DNA from: Euryhalocaulis sp050486445
Lineage (GTDB): Bacteria > Pseudomonadota > Alphaproteobacteria > Caulobacterales > Maricaulaceae
Reading direction: 5' to 3'
Length of the DNA stretch: 56,572 bases
NCBI GenBank assembly: GCA_050486445.1
Contig: JBJHDH010000021.1
Location: forward strand, 1-56,572
Positions 51,244-56,572 of this stretch are shown here, one piece after another; position 1 is the first letter of the stretch, and every line of letters begins with the position of its first letter. The position numbers were made by a program, and so were the translations under genes. The notes beneath the pieces are model-generated. The model saw nothing but the letters and a program-made list of their open reading frames with translations. It was not told the origin of the DNA and made no database searches.

Positions 51244-51345
51244 GGGTAAAATCCGTTCGGGCCCAATCACAGATTCAATTCGGACGGATGAATTTGCCCG
51301 TCCTCAAAGTGTAGAGCGTGACCCGGTTTGATCGAGTCTCGCTCT
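51244..51345. repeat. Composite double-hairpin repeat, copy C
   Basis: GGGTAAA-ATCCGT...ACGGAT-GAATTTGCCC is followed by GTCCTCAAAGTGTAGAGCGTGACCC and an imperfect hairpin ending GAGTCTCGCTCT. The order and spacing match copies A and B. Unlike those, it lies between divergent genes (ZnuD-like receptor and methyltransferase), so it is not a shared terminator here. Confidence 0.65.
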
Positions 51346-51387
51346 AAAAATGGCCGTTTATGCTCAGCCACGGACCCTTCAGAGCCG

Positions 51388-52146
51388 ATGCCCTCAGACC
51401 TGTTCACCTTCATCGAAACCGTGCAGGGGTCGCGGCCCTGGGGCGCGCTGCTGGACGCCGGCACGGGCGTGAATTCCAGCCAATGGATATCGGCTCTGCC
51501 GACCGAACGCTGGACCGCGATTACCGGCGCGCGGGCGCATGCCGATCAGGTGCGCGCCTCGCTGGAGGACCGCATTCGTCCGCAGGACAGGCTGATCGTC
51601 GGCAACTGGATGGATGAGACCCTGCTGCGCGGCGAGGTCTATGACACAGTGCTGGCGGACTATCTGCTGGGCGCGGTCGAAGGCTTCGGTCCGTATTTTC
51701 AGGAACAGCTTTTCGCGCGCCTGCGGCCGCATGTGGGCGGGCGGCTCTATATGGTGGGTCTTGATCCCTATATTGTCGGGCCTGCGCAGACCGGGGCGGA
51801 GAAGACAGCGCGCGCCATCGGCCGGTTTCGCGATTGCTGCCTGCTGCTGGCTGACGAAACGCCCTATCGCGAATATCCGGCCGAATGGGCGATCAACCAG
51901 ATGCGCGCGGCGGGGTTCCGCGTGCTCGCCGCCGAGCGCTTCGCCAATCGCTACAAGGCGAAATGGATCAACAGCCAGATCAATATGGGGCTGCGCCGCC
52001 TGCCAAAGCTTGCGGACCGGGCGCTGGCCGCCGCGCTGGAATCCCATGCGGAGACCATGCGCGCAGAGGCGCTTGCGCTGTGCGAGGCGGAGGACGGGCT
52101 GCGCGCCGGATACGATTATGTCATCGCCGCCGAGCCTGTGACCTGA
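51388..52146 (+). CDS. Class I SAM-dependent methyltransferase-like protein
   Basis: A 252-residue protein with a Rossmann-like start: SRPWGALLDAGTGVNSSQW resembles methyltransferase motif I, then DTVLADYLLGAVEGFGPYFQEQLFARLRPHVGGRLYMVG resembles motifs III-IV. The C-terminal half (REYPAEWAINQMRAAGFRVLAAERFANRYKAKWINSQI) fits small-molecule methyltransferases. The substrate is unknown. The ATG at 51388 has AGAG upstream and gives the normal length; the frame runs further back into repeat C without a motif. No obvious partner is adjacent. Confidence 0.78.
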   Translation: MPSDLFTFIETVQGSRPWGALLDAGTGVNSSQWISALPTERWTAITGARAHADQVRASLEDRIRPQDRLIVGNWMDETLLRGEVYDTVLADYLLGAVEGFGPYFQEQLFARLRPHVGGRLYMVGLDPYIVGPAQTGAEKTARAIGRFRDCCLLLADETPYREYPAEWAINQMRAAGFRVLAAERFANRYKAKWINSQINMGLRRLPKLADRALAAALESHAETMRAEALALCEAEDGLRAGYDYVIAAEPVT

Positions 52147-52227
52147 GCCGCATATCCTCCCGCGCATTGCCGATTGAACGCCGCGCCGATCCGGGAGAGG
52201 CTCCTTCGGGCTGTTCGGGGGAAGGCG

Positions 52228-52968
52228 ATGGCGCGGTTCCAGGGCAAGAGCATCATCGTCACCGGCGGGGCCAGCGGGCTGGGCGCGGCGCTGGTGCGCC
52301 GCCTGACAGGTGAGGGCGCGCGCGTCGCCATTCTCGACCTGGATGAGGACGCCGCGCGCCGCATCGCCGGGGAAACCGGCGCCAGCGCGCACATCGCCGA
52401 TGTCAGCGACGCGGAAGCGACGATGCAGGCCGTGGACGCCGCCGTGCGCCTGCATGGCGGGCTGGATGGCGCGGCCAATATCGCCGGCGTTGGCGGGCCG
52501 CGTTTGCCGGTCGCCGACTATCCGCTGGAGGCGTGGCGCCGCACCATCGACGTCAATCTCAACGGCGTGTTCCACGCCATGCGGGCAGAACTGCCGCATC
52601 TCGTGGAGCGCGGCGGCGGCGCCATCGTCAACATGGCCTCGATCTGCGGCGTGGTGGGGCAGGACGGCACGGCGGCCTACGCCGCCAGCAAGCATGGCGT
52701 GATCGGCCTGACCAAAAGCGCGGCGCTTGAATACGGCGCACAGAATATTCGCATCAACGCCGTGGCGCCGACCTATGTGCGCACGCCGCTGACGGATTCG
52801 CTCGGCGTCACCGACGATATCTGGGCGATGCTGGACGCGCGCCATGCGCTTGGCCGCTGCCCCACGGGGGAGGAGGTGGCGGCGCTCTGCGCCTTCCTCC
52901 TCTCCGATGAAGCCGCCGGGATCACCGGCTCCGCCCACATGATCGACGCCGGCTTTACCGCGGCGTGA
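52228..52968 (+). CDS. Classical SDR-family oxidoreductase
   Basis: A 246-residue cytoplasmic short-chain dehydrogenase. The cofactor motif is TGGASGLG (12-19), the catalytic serine region is NMASICGVVG, the YAASKHG motif provides Y-x3-K, and the C-terminus ends AHMIDAGFTAA. An aspartate after strand 2 (ILDLDEDAA) suggests NAD preference. GGGGGAAGG precedes the ATG at 52228. Substrate cannot be assigned; such enzymes oxidise secondary alcohols or 3-hydroxyacyl groups. Confidence 0.88.
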   Translation: MARFQGKSIIVTGGASGLGAALVRRLTGEGARVAILDLDEDAARRIAGETGASAHIADVSDAEATMQAVDAAVRLHGGLDGAANIAGVGGPRLPVADYPLEAWRRTIDVNLNGVFHAMRAELPHLVERGGGAIVNMASICGVVGQDGTAAYAASKHGVIGLTKSAALEYGAQNIRINAVAPTYVRTPLTDSLGVTDDIWAMLDARHALGRCPTGEEVAALCAFLLSDEAAGITGSAHMIDAGFTAA

Positions 52969-53056
52969 GCGGCGCATATTGGCGGGCAGGCCAGGATTTG
53001 ATAACAGTTGATAACGGCGCCTGTCGGGCTGTCGTCATAAAACAAGAGAGACCGTC

Positions 53057-53314
53057 ATGATTAGCGCCGATCTGGGAAAACAGCTCGAAGCCTTTGTCGG
53101 CAAGCTCGTCGAGACGGGGCGCTATAATTCCAAGAGCGAGGTTCTGCGCGAGGGCGTCCGGCTGATTCAGGACCGGGAAGCCAGGCTGGCCGCGCTCGAC
53201 GCCTCGATTGCGCGCGGGCTTGCCGACGCCGAGGCCGGCCGGACGACGGCGGCGGAACAGGTTTTTGACCGGCTTGAAGCCAGATACCGGGCGATGGCCA
53301 GCACGCCCGAATGA
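53057..53314 (+). CDS. parD: ParD-type antitoxin (type II TA)
   Basis: An 85-residue ribbon-helix-helix antitoxin. The N-terminal strand-helix-helix (ISADLGKQLEAFVGKLVETGRYNSKSEVLREGVRLI) binds operator DNA and the C-terminal helix (REARLAALDASIARGLADAEAG) covers the toxin. It matches the ParD/CC2985 family. Its stop overlaps the toxin start as ATGA, the usual coupling. It should repress its own promoter, which must lie in the 88 bases upstream; AACAAGAGAGA stands before the ATG. Confidence 0.92.
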   Translation: MISADLGKQLEAFVGKLVETGRYNSKSEVLREGVRLIQDREARLAALDASIARGLADAEAGRTTAAEQVFDRLEARYRAMASTPE

Positions 53315-53622
53315 TCGTCCGCATCACGGTTGAGGCGGCGCGCGATCTGGAGCAGATCGGCGACTATATCGCGCGGGACAACCCGCGCCGCGCGATCACC
53401 TTCATTCAGGAACTGCGCGCCAAATGCCTCGATCTGGCGTACACGCCCCAGGGTTTTCCCCTTACGCCCGGCTATGAAGAGCGCGGCGTTCGCCGCCGCG
53501 TGCATGGCAATTATCTGATCTTCTATCGCGTCGAAGCGGAAAGCATTGTCATCCTTCATGTAATGCATGGCGCGATGGACTACGGCGCGATCCTCTTTCC
53601 GTCCGGCCCGGACTCCGCCTGA
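53311..53622 (+). CDS. parE: ParE/RelE-type toxin
   Basis: A 103-residue ParE/RelE-fold toxin. Typical features are RITVEAARDLEQIGDYIARDNPRRA, then RCLDLAYTPQGFPLTPGYEERGVRRRVHGNYLIFYRVE with the core strands, and ILHVMHGAMDY at the end. ParE members inhibit DNA gyrase, while RelE members cut mRNA; the ParD partner favours ParE. It overlaps the antitoxin by 4 bases. The stop is followed at once by the convergent AraC gene. Confidence 0.92.
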   Translation: MIVRITVEAARDLEQIGDYIARDNPRRAITFIQELRAKCLDLAYTPQGFPLTPGYEERGVRRRVHGNYLIFYRVEAESIVILHVMHGAMDYGAILFPSGPDSA

Positions 53623-54488
53623 TTGGCCCCCGCGCGGAAGTCGCGCGGCGCGGCGCCGCATTCGCGCGAAAAGAATCGGGAAAAATAGGCGGGGTCGGAA
53701 AAGCCGAGCGCGTGCGCGATCTCGCCGATGCTCATGTCGGAATAGCGCATGGCGCGCTGCGCTTCGAGCGCCAGCCGGTTTTGCAGCATCCGTCCGGGCG
53801 AGGCGCCCGCCACCGCGCGGCACGCGGCGCGCAGCCGTCCGGCGCTGACCCCGAGCTGCGCCGCGCACCATTCCGGCGAGGGATGCGCGCGGAAATGATC
53901 CTCGATCAATTGCCGGTAGCGCGCGACCAGCAGCGCCTGCGGCCCCGGCGGCGCATGCGACTCGCGTTCGGCGGTGGTGCGCACGCGCAGCGCCTCGACC
54001 AGAGCGATGGACAGATGCGCCTCCACCATCGCGTCGTGCCCGACCGCCTGCCAGGACAGTTCGCGCCCCAGCGCCGTCATCGCGCCGGCCAGGCCGTTAT
54101 CGCGCAGCGGCGCGGCCCACACCCCGCCGGTCAGCAGCCGCAGCAAAGCCGGCTCGCGCTGGGCGATCATGCGGAAAAACGTATCGGAAAAGGTCAGAAT
54201 CCGGCCATTGGTCTCGGCCAGCCAGTCAAAGCCGTGCACCGCGCCCGCCGGCGCGACGATGACCTGCGGCGCGGCGAATTCCACCCGCGCGCCATCGGCA
54301 TGGATCACCCCGCCGCCGGCGAACATTTCAAAGACATGGTGCAGGTCGGCATGGGCGTGCGGCCGGATCACCCAGTTGGCGGGACGGGAGCGCGCGTCCA
54401 CAAATTCCAAATGTGCGAACCGTTCCCCGGCCGGGCGGGGCGGCTCTCCATACAGGAAAAATGTATTTATTTCATAGGGTTTGGCCAT
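53580..54488 (-). CDS. AraC-family regulator, PobR-like
   Basis: A 302-residue AraC-type activator. The N-terminal cupin domain (residues 1-about 140) contains HAHADLHHVFEMFAGGG, likely for ligand binding. The C-terminal double helix-turn-helix is seen in CAAQLGVSAGRLRAACRAVAG and MSIGEIAHALGFSDPAYFSRFFSRECGAAPRDFR. It is divergent from pobA, the classical arrangement for PobR, which activates pobA in response to 4-hydroxybenzoate. The start is the ATG at 54486-54488. Its 3' end overlaps the parE gene by 43 bases on the opposite strand. Confidence 0.85.
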   Translation of the reverse strand: MAKPYEINTFFLYGEPPRPAGERFAHLEFVDARSRPANWVIRPHAHADLHHVFEMFAGGGVIHADGARVEFAAPQVIVAPAGAVHGFDWLAETNGRILTFSDTFFRMIAQREPALLRLLTGGVWAAPLRDNGLAGAMTALGRELSWQAVGHDAMVEAHLSIALVEALRVRTTAERESHAPPGPQALLVARYRQLIEDHFRAHPSPEWCAAQLGVSAGRLRAACRAVAGASPGRMLQNRLALEAQRAMRYSDMSIGEIAHALGFSDPAYFSRFFSRECGAAPRDFRAGANQAESGPDGKRIAP

Positions 54489-54615
54489 GGTCGCCGCCGC
54501 GCCGGATCGTCCTTCAGCCGACAAAAAGTGCAAGTTTTCCGCCGCCCTGTCCATTTCTGCGTTTCCGCCGGGCGACTAGGCTCCGGGCCTGGGAGCGGAC
54601 GCTGACGGACAAAAC

Positions 54616-55788
54616 ATGCGGACCCGGATTGCAATTATCGGCGCCGGCCCGGCCGGCCTGTTTTTGGCGCATTTGCTGGCGCGCGCGGGCGTGGACGCGG
54701 TGGTGCTGGAAAAACACGCCCGCGACTATGTCGAGCAGCGCGTGCGCGCCGGCGTGCTGGAACAGGTGACCGTCGATCTGATGGAGCGGCTGGGCATTGG
54801 CGCGCGGATGCGCGCCGAGGGCCTGCCCCATGCCGGAGTCAATCTGGCGGTCGAGGACGGGATGCACCGCATCGACCTGGCCGCGCTGACCGGCGGCGCC
54901 GGCATCATGGTCTATGGCCAGTCCGAGGTGATGAAGGATCTGGGCGCCGCCGCCGATGCGCGTGGCCTCAACATCATCTACGAGGCCGAATCCGTCGCGC
55001 TGCACGGCCTGGATACCGATGCGCCCGTCGTGACATGGACGCAGCAGGGGGAAGAGCGGCGCCTGGACTGCGACTTCGTGGTCGGCGCCGACGGCTATCA
55101 TGGCGTCAGCCGCGCCAGCATTCCGGCGGAATCGCAGCAGACCTACGAGCGCGTCTATCCGTTTGGCTGGCTCGGTATTCTCGCCGACGTGCCGCCCTGT
55201 GATGAAGAGCTGGTCTACGCCAATCACGAAAACGGGTTTGCACTGGCCTCGATGCGCTCGCCCACGCGCAGCCGCTATTACATCCAGTGCACGCTGGAGG
55301 AAAAAACCGAAGATTGGCCCGACGAGCGGTTCTGGGACGAGGTGACGCTGCGCCTTGGCCCCGTCGCCGGCCCGCAGGTGACGCGCGGCCCGTCCTTTGA
55401 GAAGAGCATCGCGCCTCTGCGCAGTTTTGTGTGCGAGACCATGCGCTGGGGGCGGCTGTTCCTGGCCGGGGACGCGGCCCATATCGTGCCGCCCACCGGG
55501 GCCAAGGGGCTCAATCTGGCGGTTTCCGACGTCATCTATCTCGCCGAGGGGCTGGAGCAGTTCTATCGCGACGGGTCGGAGGCGGGGCTGGATTCCTATC
55601 CCGCCCGGGCGCTGGCGCGCGTCTGGGGCGCGGAGCGGTTTTCGTGGCAGTTCACCATGCTGACCCACCGCTTTCCGCACATGGACGCATTCGACCGGAA
55701 AATGCAGCTCGCCGAGCTGCGGCAGATTTTCACCTCGCGCGCGGCCCAGACCGTGCTCGCGGAAAATTACGTGGGATTGCCGCTCTGA
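54616..55788 (+). CDS. pobA: 4-hydroxybenzoate 3-monooxygenase
   Basis: A 390-residue flavoprotein hydroxylase that converts 4-hydroxybenzoate to protocatechuate with NADPH and oxygen. The FAD motif GAGPAGLF (9-16), the VVGADGYHGVSR motif and the second FAD motif FLAGDAAHIVPPTGAKGLNLA are all present. Length and the RVRAGVLEQVTVDLM segment match the PobA family. It is divergent from the PobR-like regulator. Protocatechuate would feed ring cleavage encoded elsewhere. The start at 54616 is an ATG. Confidence 0.95.
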   Translation: MRTRIAIIGAGPAGLFLAHLLARAGVDAVVLEKHARDYVEQRVRAGVLEQVTVDLMERLGIGARMRAEGLPHAGVNLAVEDGMHRIDLAALTGGAGIMVYGQSEVMKDLGAAADARGLNIIYEAESVALHGLDTDAPVVTWTQQGEERRLDCDFVVGADGYHGVSRASIPAESQQTYERVYPFGWLGILADVPPCDEELVYANHENGFALASMRSPTRSRYYIQCTLEEKTEDWPDERFWDEVTLRLGPVAGPQVTRGPSFEKSIAPLRSFVCETMRWGRLFLAGDAAHIVPPTGAKGLNLAVSDVIYLAEGLEQFYRDGSEAGLDSYPARALARVWGAERFSWQFTMLTHRFPHMDAFDRKMQLAELRQIFTSRAAQTVLAENYVGLPL

Positions 55789-55871
55789 GCCTGCGCTCCG
55801 CCGGTCGGCGGGGGCGGAAGAGGGCGGCGGGGAAACGAAGGGAGAATAGAAAGAAAGTGGGAGGACCGGAT

Positions 55872-56572
55872 ATGAAAGCTGTTCTGAGAAGCGCCGGCCT
55901 GCTCGCGCTCGCCGCCGCCTGTTCCGGCGAGCAATCGTCGGCGACGGCGGAAGCCCCGGCAATGGCAGAAGCCGCGCCGATGTCCTGCGCGGCCCTTGCC
56001 GATGCGATGCTTCCGGGCGCGGACATCACACTGGCCGAGCAACGCGCGCCGGGCGCCTTCACGCCGCCGGGCGGCGGCGGCGGCTTCGGTCCCGCCTCGT
56101 TCGACCTGCCGGGCTTCTGCCGCGTCGCGGCCACGCTCGACCCCAGCGGCGCGTCCAACATCAAGATGGAAGTGTGGATGCCGGAAGACTGGAACGGCAA
56201 GTTCATGATGGTCGGCAACGGCGCGTGGAGCGGCGCGATCTCGTATGCCGCGATGGTCGACCCGCTGAACCGCGGCTACGCTGTCGCCTCGACCGATACC
56301 GGGCATGAAGGCGGGCGCGGCACATTCGCATTCGAGCATCCCGAATGGCTGGTCGATTTCGCCTGGCGCGCCGTTCACGAAACCGCGGTGACGTCCCGGT
56401 CGCTGAGCGCGATGCATTACGGCGAAGACCCGCGGTTCTCCTACTGGAACGGCTGTTCGTCCGGCGGCAAGCAGGGCCTGAAAGAGGCCCAGCTCTTCCC
56501 GGACACGTTCGATGGCTACATCACCGGCGCTCCGGCCAATAACTGGGTGCGGTTGCAGGCGCAGTCCATCGC
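55872..56572 (+). CDS. Tannase/feruloyl esterase-family lipoprotein (3' truncated by window)
   Basis: The reading frame runs off the window after about 233 residues. It begins with a lipoprotein signal (LALAAAC, Cys about residue 17). The conserved VWMPEDWNGKFMMVGNGAWSG region and the nucleophile elbow GCSSGGKQG are typical of the tannase/feruloyl esterase family. The enzyme would hydrolyse gallate or hydroxycinnamate esters outside the inner membrane, supplying aromatic acids. That agrees with the pobA gene 84 bases upstream on the same strand. GGGAGGACCGG precedes the ATG at 55872. The catalytic Asp and His lie outside the window. Confidence 0.88.
   Translation, partial: MKAVLRSAGLLALAAACSGEQSSATAEAPAMAEAAPMSCAALADAMLPGADITLAEQRAPGAFTPPGGGGGFGPASFDLPGFCRVAATLDPSGASNIKMEVWMPEDWNGKFMMVGNGAWSGAISYAAMVDPLNRGYAVASTDTGHEGGRGTFAFEHPEWLVDFAWRAVHETAVTSRSLSAMHYGEDPRFSYWNGCSSGGKQGLKEAQLFPDTFDGYITGAPANNWVRLQAQSI

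Noticed and set aside
1..56572. Genomic island or prophage origin for the whole window
   Set aside because: No integrase, transposase, tRNA edge or phage gene was seen, and base composition looks even. Only the ParDE pair and the dispersed repeats hint at local mobility.

Overview
The window is GC-rich, densely packed alphaproteobacterial DNA. A ChpT-type histidine phosphotransferase, a CC0125/CC1285-family lipoprotein, several TonB-dependent receptors and a UDP-sulfoquinovose synthase together point to the Caulobacterales/Hyphomonadaceae-Maricaulaceae neighbourhood, where sulfoquinovosyl lipids are known. I see no tRNA, rRNA, integrase, transposase, CRISPR array or phage gene. The window reads as chromosome with metabolic and metal-uptake accessory modules. 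It opens next to a truncated repeat and ends inside a tannase-family gene.

Layout. (1) 43-9889 is mainly catabolic: an acyl-CoA ligase, a secreted serine hydrolase, a DUF454 membrane protein, a MetE-C-domain-like methyltransferase divergent from an aromatic-acid-type MFS transporter, then a co-directional run of a ThDP enzyme, a secreted esterase and a Tat-exported two-domain VOC protein. (2) 9924-13050 holds a translationally coupled trio (cytochrome-c-like lipoprotein, HupE/UreJ membrane protein, membrane-anchored domain protein) followed by an outer-membrane porin. (3) 13112-18629 has a tandem-ATPase oligopeptide-type ABC protein, a large M16 lipoprotein peptidase and an FKBP lipoprotein. 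(4) 18672-20891 pairs sqdB with cysQ, linking sulfolipid head-group synthesis to sulfur activation. (5) 20997-29290 has two TonB receptors flanking a chpT-cheY-cheR cluster. The second is a heme-type receptor that shares Fur-like palindromes with a divergent DUF6607 gene. (6) 29338-41437 is mostly housekeeping and stress genes: J-domain protein, BolA, purB, lipoproteins, a secreted SDR, a membrane aspartic protease, TauE/SafE, DusA, OtsB, MscS, DUF6746 and an FdhF/YdeP molybdoenzyme. (7) 41444-51163 is a zinc-acquisition island. (8) 51388-56572 has a methyltransferase, an SDR, a ParDE toxin-antitoxin pair, a pobR-like AraC regulator divergent from pobA, and a partial tannase/feruloyl esterase.

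The standout system is the zinc island. Three near-consensus Zur boxes (perfect 17-bp palindrome at 42344-42360; 14/15 match at 46203-46217; 13/15 match at 51205-51219) sit in front of all the uptake genes. Under box A are a ZIP permease on one side and, on the other, an operon of DUF2796 His-rich periplasmic protein, DUF3299 protein, ABC ATPase and FtsX/MacB-type permease. Under box B are zur itself and a COG0523 GTPase-DUF1826 operon. Under box C is a ZnuD-like TonB receptor with a long His/Asp loop. No ZnuABC is present in the window. The layout suggests an outer-membrane to periplasm to cytoplasm zinc route whose ABC part is a mechanically coupled (MacB/Lol-like) machine rather than a classical importer.

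Two dispersed repeat families also occur: a composite double-hairpin element (20897-20998, 45662-45735, 51244-51345) and a large branched inverted repeat (25592-25748, with half of a related copy at 1-30).
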